64,000 nucleotides of DNA from Pedobacter sp. KBW06 (GTDB taxonomy: Bacteria; Bacteroidota; Bacteroidia; Sphingobacteriales; Sphingobacteriaceae): contig NZ_QAJL01000003.1 of NCBI RefSeq assembly GCF_003852525.1, positions 363,297-427,296 on the forward strand. Reading direction: 5' to 3'. Positions 1 through 8,870 of this stretch are shown here, piece after piece. How positions within the stretch are numbered: the first letter of the stretch is position 1; every line of letters starts with the position of its first letter. Below the pieces are notes generated by a model. That model saw only the letters and a list, made by a program, of their open reading frames with translations. It ran no database searches and had not been told where the DNA came from. Position numbers and translations under genes: made by a program.

Positions 1-3
1 CCA

Positions 4-195
4 TTAATAAATATTAGCATTTCCCAACCAGTCTTTAGGTGCAGATTCCGGATGATAACGATAGATAAGGATGACTACCAATAATAAAGCAGAAACAACA
101 ATTACCCCTAGCAGGGCATTTCCAGTTGATCTCTTTGATTTTGGCTGCGTAAAATTCAACAGCAGTTCTAAGATTACCCAAAGTAAATTCGCCAT
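4..195 (-). CDS. small membrane protein, unknown function
   Basis: A 63-residue protein on the minus strand starting MANLLWVILELLLNF. It has a hydrophobic N-terminal stretch, a basic segment (KSKRS) and one strong transmembrane helix at about residues 28-45, followed by a short polar tail ending NANIY. No family is recognised. The upstream 280 bases separate it from the divergent penicillin-binding protein gene, so it probably has its own promoter, although no clear TAnnTTTG box was found. The membrane-like amino acid pattern favours a real gene, but the length leaves doubt. Confidence 0.55.
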   Translation of the reverse strand: MANLLWVILELLLNFTQPKSKRSTGNALLGVIVVSALLLVVILIYRYHPESAPKDWLGNANIY

Positions 196-477
196 ATCCA
201 GTTATATTATTTGCACTAAAATAGTTAAGCTAAATCAATATTCCAATTTTGTTTCCCCATCAAATATTCTTCATCATTAAGGGTTACCACTTAATTTTTA
301 GGCAGTTGTCAAGCTCCTTTACACCCTTTCTTTACGAGCCTGAACTTCTGCTTTATTCTCCGGGTCCTTTAATTTAAATATAGAATAAAATTTAAGTAAA
401 TTAATTACGTTAATTTGTACTGCAAGTTTTAACACAATTTAACACTAACTGTTTTACGTTTTTTTGATCTTTATCCC

Positions 478-2946
478 ATGTTTAAAGAAATTCGCAATAA
501 GTATATCCGTTACCCAAGCATATTCCTGTTTTGCATTATCATCTTCTTTTGCGCGTTACAGCTCAATTTCTTATGGTTATTTGGTTACTCCCCATCGTAT
601 AAAGACATAAAAGCCCCTACCCTTCGTGTGGGTTCTGAGCTGTATACTTCTGATGGAAAACTCATCGGCCGCTATTATAAAGAAAACCGGACTCCGGTAA
701 GTTTCAATGAGATTGCACCCAGCGTCATCAAAGCATTGGTAGCCACCGAAGACGTTCGTTTCTATAGCCATATGGGGATAGATTTCCGTTCTTTGCTTTC
801 CAGCGGACTCTCTACTGCTACCGGCGACAAGCGCGGAGCGAGTACCATTACACAGCAGCTTGCCAAAAACCTTTACCGTACCAGGTACAACAAATCACAA
901 GGATTCATCAAACATATTCCTGTAGTCCGCACCATTGTTTCCAAGTTAAAGGAATGGATGACTGCCGTGAAGTTAGAGGCTAATTATCCTAAAGACGACA
1001 TTATTACCATGTACCTTAATACCGTATCCTTTGGAAACAATGCTTATGGTATTAAGACCGCTGCAAGGGTTTATTTTGATAAGCAGGCCAATGAACTGGA
1101 AGTTCCGGAATCCGCATTACTTGTGGGCATGCTGAAAGGTACAAGCCTTTATAACCCGATAAAGAATCCTGCTAAAGCACTGGAACGCAGAAATGTGGCC
1201 CTGGCTCAGATGAACAAATACAATTACATCACTGCGGCAGAACTGAATACTTATAAAAATTTACCTATTAAACTTAAGGAAGGCCGCGTAGATGAAGGAA
1301 GTGATGGAGATTCTTACCTTAGAGCAGCTGTTGACAAGTATCTGGAGAAATGGGCCGATGACAATGACTACGACCTGTACGAAGACGGGTTGAAAATTTA
1401 TACCACCATCGACTCCAAGCTTCAGAAATATGCAGAAGAAGCTGTTGCCGAACAAATGAAAACCATCCAGAGAAGATTCTACAGTGTTTGGGGGAAAGAA
1501 GATCCATGGGAAGATTCTGAAAAGAAAAAAGTAGACTATCCGGACCGTGCCATGCGCAAACTACCGATCTATGCCCTCCTGGAAAAAAAATACAGCAATA
1601 CTCCGGATTCGGTGACTGCTTATTTTAATAAAAAGAAAAAGATGAAAATCTTCACCTGGAAAGGTGATCGCGATACCCTCTTCTCTACTATGGATTCTAT
1701 CCGTTATTATGGAAAAATCATGAATACCGGAATGATGACGATGGACCCTTTTAGTGGTAAAATCAAGGTCTGGGTTGGTGGAATCGACCATAAGTTCTTT
1801 AAATACGATCACGTTAACCAGAGCAAAAGACAGGCAGGGTCTACCTTTAAGCCTTTCGCCTACCTTGCTGCATTGCAGGATGGCATGAGCCCATGTGATA
1901 AATTCACGGATAAGCCGGTTAAAATCAAATATGAAGAAAATGGCAAAACGGAATATTGGGAGCCTAAAAATGCAGACTGGAACTATAGCTATCGCGAAAT
2001 GTCACTTCGCTGGGCAATGGGTAAATCAGTAAACACCATTACCGCACAGGTTACAGAAGCCGTTGGTGCAGAAAATGTAGTGAAATGGGCGCATGAATGT
2101 GGAATTGAAAGTCCGCTAAAATCAGTGCCATCGGTAAGTTTAGGTCCAAATGATGTTTCCGTATTTGAGATGGTAAGGGCCTATAGCACCTTCCTGAATG
2201 AAGGCGTAAGAACCGAACCGATTCTTGTTGAAAAAATCACCGATCAGGACGATAACATCATTGAAGAGTTTAAAGCGAAAACAAAAAAAGTACTTTCTGA
2301 AGAAATTGCATGGCTGATGCTTTACATGCTCAGAGGAGGAATGGAAGAACCGGGAGGAACCTCTCAGGCGCTGTGGGAATGGGACCTTTGGAAAAACAAC
2401 AACCAGATTGGCGGAAAAACAGGAACCTCATCTGATTATGTAGATGCCTGGTATATGGGGGTTACAAAAGACCTGGTTACCGGTGTTTGGGTAGGATGTG
2501 ATGAACGTACCGCACACTTCAAAAACGGGGAAACCGGAGAAGGATCAAGAACAGCCTTACCGATCTTCGCTAAGTTTATGGAGAAAGTGTACCATGACCC
2601 AAGTACAGGATATACTTACGGAGCATTCCCTAAATCAAAGGTGAAAATTACCAGAGAGATCAATTGTCCAAGTCCGAGGATTCGGGTAGACACGGCAGTC
2701 TCGGATAGCTTGTCAGTAGATTCTACAGCCTTAGCTACTCCTGCAGTAGAGGAACCGCAGCAACCGGTGCTGAAGGAAGAAGACATCATCAAAACTGAAG
2801 AAAAGAAGGCTCCTGAACCGGCCAAGCAACCTGCAGCTGAAGTTCCCTTAACCAGAAAGGAAAAAAGAGAACTGAGAAAGAAACAGCGGGAAGAAGAGAA
2901 GGAAAAAGAACGCATCAAAAAAGAGCAGGAAAAAAACAACCAATAA
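478..2946 (+). CDS. penicillin-binding protein 1A-type, bifunctional transglycosylase/transpeptidase
   Basis: Class A penicillin-binding protein that polymerises lipid II glycan and cross-links peptides outside the inner membrane. One N-terminal anchor lies at about residues 15-35. The GT51 glycosyltransferase follows, with the catalytic Glu91 motif (EDVRFYSHMGID), then RGASTITQQLAKN and the downstream KLKEW element. The transpeptidase has all three motifs: S455-T-F-K, S517-V-N and K647-T-G-T. The last 120 residues are a Lys/Glu/Pro-rich low-complexity tail without a domain, common in Bacteroidetes homologues. The 822-residue length is normal for the family. It stands alone, with a GC-rich hairpin after the stop. 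Start chosen at the first ATG, just before the membrane anchor. Confidence 0.96.
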   Translation: MFKEIRNKYIRYPSIFLFCIIIFFCALQLNFLWLFGYSPSYKDIKAPTLRVGSELYTSDGKLIGRYYKENRTPVSFNEIAPSVIKALVATEDVRFYSHMGIDFRSLLSSGLSTATGDKRGASTITQQLAKNLYRTRYNKSQGFIKHIPVVRTIVSKLKEWMTAVKLEANYPKDDIITMYLNTVSFGNNAYGIKTAARVYFDKQANELEVPESALLVGMLKGTSLYNPIKNPAKALERRNVALAQMNKYNYITAAELNTYKNLPIKLKEGRVDEGSDGDSYLRAAVDKYLEKWADDNDYDLYEDGLKIYTTIDSKLQKYAEEAVAEQMKTIQRRFYSVWGKEDPWEDSEKKKVDYPDRAMRKLPIYALLEKKYSNTPDSVTAYFNKKKKMKIFTWKGDRDTLFSTMDSIRYYGKIMNTGMMTMDPFSGKIKVWVGGIDHKFFKYDHVNQSKRQAGSTFKPFAYLAALQDGMSPCDKFTDKPVKIKYEENGKTEYWEPKNADWNYSYREMSLRWAMGKSVNTITAQVTEAVGAENVVKWAHECGIESPLKSVPSVSLGPNDVSVFEMVRAYSTFLNEGVRTEPILVEKITDQDDNIIEEFKAKTKKVLSEEIAWLMLYMLRGGMEEPGGTSQALWEWDLWKNNNQIGGKTGTSSDYVDAWYMGVTKDLVTGVWVGCDERTAHFKNGETGEGSRTALPIFAKFMEKVYHDPSTGYTYGAFPKSKVKITREINCPSPRIRVDTAVSDSLSVDSTALATPAVEEPQQPVLKEEDIIKTEEKKAPEPAKQPAAEVPLTRKEKRELRKKQREEEKEKERIKKEQEKNNQ

Positions 2947-2963
2947 CAGCAGACATACTGACG

Positions 2964-2993
2964 ATGCCCCGCACCCCAAAAGGTCCGGGGCAT
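2964..2993 (+). terminator. GC-rich hairpin after the penicillin-binding protein gene
   Basis: ATGCCCCG (2964-2971) pairs perfectly with CGGGGCAT (2986-2993) around a 14-base loop, 18 bases after the stop codon. Only a short TTT follows, so termination may be weak or factor-assisted. Confidence 0.55.
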
Positions 2994-3137
2994 TTGCTCA
3001 AAGCTTCCTGCTCAAATTGTTCCCCCGCTGTAGCGTATTGCCTCTCCCGGACGTTCTCCTTGAAATAACTGATGTCAGCCAGTAAACTTAATAAGACAAT
3101 TTTGCGTAAATTTAAACACAACCAACATAATCACGCT

Positions 3138-6100
3138 ATGAATCTGAGCTCTACTCTCTTTAGACGATTACTCCCTGTATTGATTATTCTCCTCGTATCT
3201 GCGACTGCTGTCCGTGCCCAGGTTTTCGGACAAAACATTGTAAGGTATAAGAATGAGAAATTCAAAGTCCTGCAAACACCTCATTTTGAGATCTATTATT
3301 ACCTTAAAAATGAGAAACTAATCAAGAAGTTTGCACAGGATGCAGAGACCTGGTACAAAATGCATCAGGAAATTTTCAGAGATACCTTTTTAAGGAAGAA
3401 CCCAATCATTCTGTACAACAACCACCCGGATTTCCAGACCACAACGGCGCTGAACGGAGAAATCGGAATTGGTACAGGTGGGGTAACAGAAGCTTTCAAG
3501 AATAGGGTAATCATGCCGGTTATGGAACTGAACAACCAAACCCGACATGTACTCGGACATGAGCTGGTTCATGCCTTCCAATACCACACTTTGCTCGAAA
3601 AGGATTCTATCGGGCTGGAAAGCATTAGCCAGACCCCATTGTGGATGGTCGAAGGGATGGCAGAATACCTTTCTATCGGAAAAGTAGACGCTTTTACCTC
3701 CATGTGGATGAGAGACGCCCTCCTGAACAGAGATATCCCCTCTTTAAAAGACCTGACCAACTCCAATAAATATTTTCCCTACCGATATGGACAAGCCTTC
3801 TGGACCTTTGTAGGTTCCGTTTATGGCGATACCACCATCGTTCCCTTATTTAAGGCAACCGCCAAATATGGGTATGAAAATGGATTGAGGTATACTTTTG
3901 GATATGACGACCGTACCCTTTCAGGCTTATGGAAAAACGCGATTGAAGCCCATTACCGCCCGATGTTAAAGTCAGACAGCTCACAGGTGAAAATTACGGG
4001 TACAAAAGTGATAGACAATAAGAATGCAGGAAATATGAATGTGGCCCCGGCAATCAGCCCGAATGGGCAATACCTTGCTTTCCTGTCTGAGAAAGACCTC
4101 TTTGGAATCGACCTCTTCCTTGCAGATGCAAAGACGGGGAAGATCATCCGAAAGCTCAGCAGTCAGATTTCCAACTCCCATATTGACGACTTTAACTTCC
4201 TGGAATCTGCAGGAACCTGGTCGCCGGACAGTAAACAATTTGCGTTCAGTATCTTCAGCAAAGGAAGAAACCAGCTGATGATCATTGATGTGGCCACAGG
4301 AAAAGTAAACCTCCGTGCGCCAATGGGCGAAGTGACGCAGTTTGGAAACCTGTCGTGGGCCGCCAATGGCGATGACATTGCCTTTTCAGGTATGGTGGAA
4401 GGCCAGAGTGACATCTTCTCTTACAACCTGAAAACAAAACAGGTGACTCAGATTACCAACGACAATTATTCCGATTATGCGCCGAATTATGCACCAGATG
4501 GAAAGAAGATCGTCTTCTCTTCCGACAGGGCTTCGATGTCTAAAAATGCGAATACCGCTGTTCATCCGATCAACCTGACGATCTATGACATCGAAACTAA
4601 AACCCTGACCGATGTTCCGGTATTTGCCGGTGCCAACAATTTAAATGCACAGTTCTCCGGAGATAGTAACAGGATTTTCTTCCTTTCCAACAGAGATGGT
4701 TTCAGAAATATGTACGAGTATAACCTTTCTGATAAAAAGGTAAAACAGCTGACCGACTATTTTACAGGGATCAGCGGAATCACGGAATTCTCTCCGGCGA
4801 TGTCCGTTTCCAGAAATGACGATATTGTGTACAGTTATTACCGTTCACAACGCTATACTTTATACAATTCCCCACTGAGCAACTTCAGGTCAAAGGCCGT
4901 AGATGCAAATGAGGTAAATTTTGATGCGGCAGTCCTCCCTCCTATGGAGAATCTGGGCGTAGACATCGTGAACTCCAATCTTGCAAATTTTGAGCGTTTC
5001 GAAAAAACGATCACAGACTCTATGAGACTGGTTCCTTACAGACCTAAGTTCAAACTGGATTACCTGGCCAATAGTGGCGGAGTAGGCGTTTCTACCAGTC
5101 GCTTTGGAACAGGCGTACAGGGTGGTATTTCCGGACGTTTCAGTGATATTCTTGGTAAGAATCAAATCATTGCGAACCTTGCCATCAATGGAGAGATCTA
5201 TGATTTCGGTGGTCTGGTAGGTTACATTAACCAGTCGAGCAGAATCAACTGGGGTGCAGCCATTTCCCATTCCCCATATGTATCAGGTTTCAGAGATGTA
5301 GCGGCCGAACAACTGGATGGGCGCAATGGAAAAGTCAACGTATTCAACGACCGCACCAATATCATTCGTACTTTTGAAGAACAGTTACAGGTATTTGGTG
5401 CCTATCCATTTAATAAAGTACACCGATTTGAATTGGGTGGTGCTTTCTCCCGTTATAGCTATCGCGTAGACCGTTTCAGCAATTATTATGAAGACCTTGG
5501 TGGCGGCATCAGCGGAGGTTATCTTGGATCAGATAAAAAACGGATTCCTACAGCACAAGCTTCCAGAGAACTGGGCTTTTCGCTAAATTCATTTACCATT
5601 ATGCAGGCCAATGCCTCATTTGTAGGCGACAATTCCATTATGGGTATTACCTCTCCTCTGGATGGATTCAGGTACCGCGTGGGTGTTGAACAATATTTTG
5701 GCGATTATAAATTTTACGCCCTTTCCCTGGATGCCAGGAAGTATGTCCGACTGAAACCATTTACCATTGCTGCCAGAACATTCAACTATATGAGAATCGG
5801 TAAAGATGGAGAAAGACTTTATCCACTATTTATCGGGTATCCTTATTTCATCCGAGGCTACGAAGCGAATTCATTCTATAAAAGCCGCAACTCTACCAGC
5901 GGAGATTTTGACATTAACCAATTGTCAGGAAATAAAGTGGCCGTTTTCAATTTTGAGGTCCGCCTGCCCTTTACAGGTCCTAAGAAGTTAGCACAAATCC
6001 CTTCCAAGTTCCTGTTTACTGACCTTAACTTTTTCTTCGATGCAGGATTGGCCTGGAATCAGGGCAATAAGATCGTATTCAAAAGTCAGCCGAGCTACAC

Positions 6101-6326
6101 CACACAACCTGGAAAAGATGCTCAGGGAAATCCAAAAGTAGATGCTGCAGGTGACCCTATTCTGGAACAGGTAACCAATGAGCGCGTCCCTGCGATCAGC
6201 TTTGGTGTATCCTTAAGGGTCAATGTATTTGGTTATTTTGTATTGGAACCTTACTATGCTTTTCCATTACAACGTAAAGACGTTAAAGCCGGTGTATTTG
6301 GGTTAACCTTTGCCCCAGGCTGGTAA
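3138..6326 (+). CDS. outer-membrane protein with peptidase-like, TolB-propeller and beta-barrel domains
   Basis: A 1062-residue secreted protein. The ATG at 3138 is preferred over the in-frame one at 3072 because it is followed directly by a signal peptide (MNLSSTLFRRLLPVLIILL, cleavage after VRAQ). Residues about 50-280 look like a gluzincin of the peptidase MA type: HELVH at residue 141, then WMVEGMAEY 26 residues later, which would give the third zinc ligand. Residues about 300-600 are WD40/TolB-like blades (repeated SPDG/SPNG-like turns such as SPNGQYLAF, APDGKKIVF). From about 640 to the end the sequence is Gly/aromatic-rich beta-strand pattern resembling surface-antigen/Omp85-type barrels and ends in Trp, as outer-membrane barrels often do. 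Likely role is a surface peptidase or scaffold tethered by its own barrel; substrate unknown. Confidence 0.8.
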   Translation: MNLSSTLFRRLLPVLIILLVSATAVRAQVFGQNIVRYKNEKFKVLQTPHFEIYYYLKNEKLIKKFAQDAETWYKMHQEIFRDTFLRKNPIILYNNHPDFQTTTALNGEIGIGTGGVTEAFKNRVIMPVMELNNQTRHVLGHELVHAFQYHTLLEKDSIGLESISQTPLWMVEGMAEYLSIGKVDAFTSMWMRDALLNRDIPSLKDLTNSNKYFPYRYGQAFWTFVGSVYGDTTIVPLFKATAKYGYENGLRYTFGYDDRTLSGLWKNAIEAHYRPMLKSDSSQVKITGTKVIDNKNAGNMNVAPAISPNGQYLAFLSEKDLFGIDLFLADAKTGKIIRKLSSQISNSHIDDFNFLESAGTWSPDSKQFAFSIFSKGRNQLMIIDVATGKVNLRAPMGEVTQFGNLSWAANGDDIAFSGMVEGQSDIFSYNLKTKQVTQITNDNYSDYAPNYAPDGKKIVFSSDRASMSKNANTAVHPINLTIYDIETKTLTDVPVFAGANNLNAQFSGDSNRIFFLSNRDGFRNMYEYNLSDKKVKQLTDYFTGISGITEFSPAMSVSRNDDIVYSYYRSQRYTLYNSPLSNFRSKAVDANEVNFDAAVLPPMENLGVDIVNSNLANFERFEKTITDSMRLVPYRPKFKLDYLANSGGVGVSTSRFGTGVQGGISGRFSDILGKNQIIANLAINGEIYDFGGLVGYINQSSRINWGAAISHSPYVSGFRDVAAEQLDGRNGKVNVFNDRTNIIRTFEEQLQVFGAYPFNKVHRFELGGAFSRYSYRVDRFSNYYEDLGGGISGGYLGSDKKRIPTAQASRELGFSLNSFTIMQANASFVGDNSIMGITSPLDGFRYRVGVEQYFGDYKFYALSLDARKYVRLKPFTIAARTFNYMRIGKDGERLYPLFIGYPYFIRGYEANSFYKSRNSTSGDFDINQLSGNKVAVFNFEVRLPFTGPKKLAQIPSKFLFTDLNFFFDAGLAWNQGNKIVFKSQPSYTTQPGKDAQGNPKVDAAGDPILEQVTNERVPAISFGVSLRVNVFGYFVLEPYYAFPLQRKDVKAGVFGLTFAPGW

Positions 6327-6331
6327 AATCA

Positions 6332-6377
6332 TTTGAACGGAACACCCCGGCAAACGGTTGGGGTGTCCCGGTTCAAA
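6332..6377. terminator. bidirectional hairpin between convergent genes
   Basis: TTTGAACGGAACACCCC (6332-6348) pairs with the arm at 6360-6377 (GGGGTGTCCCGGTTCAAA) with one bulge and one mismatch. It lies between the barrel protein stop and the stop of the convergent GIY-YIG gene at 6380. A-rich and T-rich flanks on the two strands suit termination in both directions. Confidence 0.75.
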
Positions 6378-6379
6378 AT

Positions 6380-6727
6380 CTATGATAGAATAAAGGGGAG
6401 ATTCACCTGGTTCGTCAGCTTCTTGCTGCTGATGATGTGTTCAAAATCCAATCCGATCGTCAGATCAATCCAATTGGGGTTACAAGCCCTCACCATCCGC
6501 TCCTTCTGCATTCTGGTAAACCTGCTGATGACCTTAAACCGGCTCAATGCCTGAGCTTCAGTTTTGAACTCTTCGAAATAAACCAATCTGGTCAGCTGCT
6601 CGCCGCAATCAAAAAATAAACTAGGCATCTGCTTATAAAAATCAAGCGTCTTAATTAAATCAGAACTCATTCCAACATGTAAACTCTTGCGGTTTCTATC
6701 AGTTACGATATATACAAATTTCTTCAT
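6380..6727 (-). CDS. GIY-YIG nuclease-like protein with altered second motif
   Basis: A 115-residue protein of the small single-domain GIY-YIG (UvrC N-terminal-like) type. The first motif is seen as FVYIVTD. The second, normally LYVG, reads LHVG, so one of the two conserved tyrosines is His. The N-terminal order (strand, loop, strand, SSDL helix) and a later RFTRMQKERMVRACNPNW block match the family; the conserved Arg and Glu positions are harder to assign. Family members cut DNA or are uncharacterised; activity here is uncertain because of the Tyr change. It is divergent from the S24-type repressor at 6862 and its promoter region contains the same dyads, so the repressor probably controls both genes. 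Confidence 0.75.
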   Translation of the reverse strand: MKKFVYIVTDRNRKSLHVGMSSDLIKTLDFYKQMPSLFFDCGEQLTRLVYFEEFKTEAQALSRFKVISRFTRMQKERMVRACNPNWIDLTIGLDFEHIISSKKLTNQVNLPFILS

Positions 6728-6749
6728 GACTAAAGGATTAAATGATATA

Positions 6750-6832
6750 AACTAATTTAGTTAGTACAGCTATTTGGTATTCGAATAAATATTACTAACT
6801 TTATTGGTACAATAATACTAACAATATTAGTA
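6750..6832. promoter_or_regulatory. three 17-bp operator-like dyads between divergent genes
   Basis: Three copies of one pattern, hexamer-N5-hexamer: AACTAA-tttag-TTAGTA (6750-6766), TACTAA-cttta-TTGGTA (6793-6809) and TACTAA-caata-TTAGTA (6816-6832). Centres are 43 and 23 bp apart. They fill the 134-bp gap between the GIY-YIG gene (minus) and the XRE/S24 repressor gene (plus). Repeat geometry with fixed spacing is what a dimeric helix-turn-helix repressor binds, so these are inferred autoregulatory operators that would also control the GIY-YIG gene. Confidence 0.7.
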
Positions 6833-6861
6833 AAAACAAATAAATATTAAACTTTTATTTT

Positions 6862-7638
6862 ATGTCAAATATTTCCTCCAACCTGAAATACCTAAGAAAG
6901 AAAAAAAGCCACACACAGCAGCAATTCGCTGATGCCATGGGTATTAAGAGATCGCTCATCGGAGCGTACGAAGAAGACAGGGCTGAGCCTAAATATGATT
7001 TGCTAAAAAAAATAGCAGAATATTTTGACCTCACGATAGATGAGTTTATTAACGAAAATATAAACGATAACTGGAAACCCAAGCCAAAAAGCCAGGGTTC
7101 CAACCTTAGAATTCTCAGCATTTCTGTGGATAAGGACGACAATGAGAACATAGAAATGGTTCCGGTGAAAGCCAGTGCCGGCTACCTGAACGGATTCTCT
7201 GATCCGGAATACATCAAGGACCTGCCTAAGTTTCAGCTCCCGCTCCCTTTCTTAAAACAGGGAACTTTCAGGGCTTTCGAAATCCTGGGAGATTCCATGT
7301 TGCCGATCCAGTCGGGAAGTATCATCCTTGCGGAATACCTGGACAACTGGAATGATGTGAAAACCGGAGAAACCTATATCGTCATCAGCAAAAACGAAGG
7401 TGTAGTTTATAAGAGAGCAGGAAACCGCTTTAAGGAAAACAAAGAATTGAAGCTGATCTCTGATAACAAGATCTACGATCCTTATACCATTGCTTCGGAT
7501 GAAATTCTGGAAATATGGAAAGCCAAGGCTTTTATCTCTTCCACCCTTCCCGACCCTACACCTGAACCTTCCATTGAAACGCTGAGCAGCATGATGGCGC
7601 AAATGCAGAAATCGATCTCACAGCTCAACAAAAATTAA
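6862..7638 (+). CDS. XRE-family repressor with S24 (LexA/CI-like) peptidase domain
   Basis: 258 residues. Residues 1-65 form an XRE helix-turn-helix (NLKYLRKKKSHTQQQFADAM, then IKRSLIGAYEEDRAEP). The C-terminal half is a LexA-like S24 domain: Ser145 in GDSM and Lys184 in VVYKRAG form the usual Ser-Lys dyad, and an Ala106-Gly107 bond in KASAGYLNGF lies 39 residues before the Ser, as expected for self-cleavage. Such proteins repress genes until cleaved, in known cases with RecA filaments as co-protease. The last 30 residues are a polar tail. Three dyads just upstream suggest it controls itself and the divergent GIY-YIG gene. No other phage genes are near, so it may be a domesticated or chromosomal damage-response regulator. 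Confidence 0.88.
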   Translation: MSNISSNLKYLRKKKSHTQQQFADAMGIKRSLIGAYEEDRAEPKYDLLKKIAEYFDLTIDEFINENINDNWKPKPKSQGSNLRILSISVDKDDNENIEMVPVKASAGYLNGFSDPEYIKDLPKFQLPLPFLKQGTFRAFEILGDSMLPIQSGSIILAEYLDNWNDVKTGETYIVISKNEGVVYKRAGNRFKENKELKLISDNKIYDPYTIASDEILEIWKAKAFISSTLPDPTPEPSIETLSSMMAQMQKSISQLNKN

Positions 7639-7690
7639 GGAGAAATACATCAGCTTAACCAACCGGAAACGGTGATTTGTCATAAAATCA

Positions 7691-7727
7691 AAATAAAGAA
7701 AGCAGGTTCCTCCTGCTTTCTTTATTT
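7691..7727 (+). terminator. strong intrinsic terminator of the repressor gene
   Basis: A 16-bp perfect stem, AAATAAAGAAAGCAGG (7691-7706) with CCTGCTTTCTTTATTT (7712-7727), closes a 5-base loop and ends in T. It lies 50 bases after the repressor stop and only 9 bases before the bioF ATG. Its 3' arm overlaps a TATTTTTG box. Confidence 0.85.
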
Positions 7728-7730
7728 TTG
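7723..7730 (+). promoter_or_regulatory. TATTTTTG -7 box of bioF
   Basis: Exact match to the Bacteroidetes -7 consensus TAnnTTTG, 6 nt before the bioF ATG at 7737. No convincing -33 TTG box is seen at the expected distance. The box is part of the terminator 3' arm. Transcription from it would start at or within a few bases of the start codon. Confidence 0.55.
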
Positions 7731-7736
7731 ACCCCT

Positions 7737-8870
7737 ATGAACAAAGCAGCGCAGTTTATACAAGAGCGTTTACAAGCCAGAGCGGATAGCGGATCACTGA
7801 GAAAACTATCCAGACTCCATTTGCCTGTAGACTTTTGCTCCAACGATTATCTGGGCTTCTCCAGATCAGCTGTACTGAAAAACCACATAGAGGCCCTGCT
7901 CCTCCAAATTCCCAATCTGAGCACCGGATCAGGTGGTTCCAGGTTACTCAGCGGAAATCATGTCTTTACAGAGGAAACAGAAGCGATGATCGCCAAATTT
8001 CATGATGCAGAAAGCGGTCTGATTTTTAACTCCGGGTACGATGCCAACATTGGCCTGATTTCGAGCTTAGCACAGCGTGGAGACACCATCATCTCTGATG
8101 AACTCATTCATGCCAGTCTGATCGACGGGGCCCGCCTGAGCCATGCCAGCAGGTATACCTTCAAACACAATGACATAGCAGCACTGGAAGCCAAACTGAA
8201 ACTGGCTACTGGAAACATTTATGTGCTCGTAGAAAGTGTTTATTCTATGGATGGGGATCTTGCTCCATTAGCAGCCATTAATGCCTGTTGTAAGCATTAC
8301 GGCGCAAACCTGATTGTCGATGAAGCACATGCCTTAGGCATCTTCGGAAATTATGGAACAGGAAGGGTTCAGGAACTCGGACTGGAACAGGAAGTATTTG
8401 CCAGGGTTGTCACCTTTGGAAAAGCTTTAGGTTGTCATGGGGCAATTGTGCTCGGAAGTCCTGCCCTGCGCGAATACCTGATTAATTTTGCCAGGTCCTT
8501 TATCTATACCACTGCCGCGCCCCTGCATAGTATAGTCAGCATTCATGCCGCCTATCAATTGCTTGCAGAAACAGACCATACACCCATTATTACCGAAAGG
8601 ATCAAACAGTATAGCCAGGCCGTGGAAATTGCCGGAATAGCACATAAACCAAGTGAAAGCAGTATTCAAACTGTTCTTTACAACAGTGGTATCAAAGCAA
8701 AATCTGCAGCAGAAAGCCTTCAGCAAAAAGGGCTGGATGTCCGTGCAATATTAAGCCCTACGGTTCCTAAAGGAAGTGAACGGCTAAGGATCTGCCTGCA
8801 TACCTATAATAGTAATGAAGAAATTCAAACCCTGATCAGTCAGCTGGTCTTATTAAAACAACATGAATAA
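7737..8870 (+). CDS. bioF: 8-amino-7-oxononanoate synthase
   Basis: PLP-dependent alpha-oxoamine synthase that joins pimeloyl thioester and L-alanine in biotin synthesis, in the cytoplasm. Family features seen: DFCSNDYLGFS near residue 30, GTGSGGSR-like segment (STGSGGSRLLSGNH), DEAHALG, and the PLP-lysine region FGKALGCHGAIV. Length 377 residues is normal. ATG 7737 is chosen over the in-frame TTG at 7728, because that TTG is part of the -7 box. Its last 8 bases overlap bioD, so the two are co-transcribed and probably translationally coupled. No bioA, bioB or bioC is present in this window. Confidence 0.93.
   Translation: MNKAAQFIQERLQARADSGSLRKLSRLHLPVDFCSNDYLGFSRSAVLKNHIEALLLQIPNLSTGSGGSRLLSGNHVFTEETEAMIAKFHDAESGLIFNSGYDANIGLISSLAQRGDTIISDELIHASLIDGARLSHASRYTFKHNDIAALEAKLKLATGNIYVLVESVYSMDGDLAPLAAINACCKHYGANLIVDEAHALGIFGNYGTGRVQELGLEQEVFARVVTFGKALGCHGAIVLGSPALREYLINFARSFIYTTAAPLHSIVSIHAAYQLLAETDHTPIITERIKQYSQAVEIAGIAHKPSESSIQTVLYNSGIKAKSAAESLQQKGLDVRAILSPTVPKGSERLRICLHTYNSNEEIQTLISQLVLLKQHE

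Noticed and set aside
319..435. Minus-strand GTG-start frame of 38 codons ending KDPENKAEVQARKERV
   Set aside because: The end is protein-like, but there is only a GTG start, no promoter box and the length is too small to judge.
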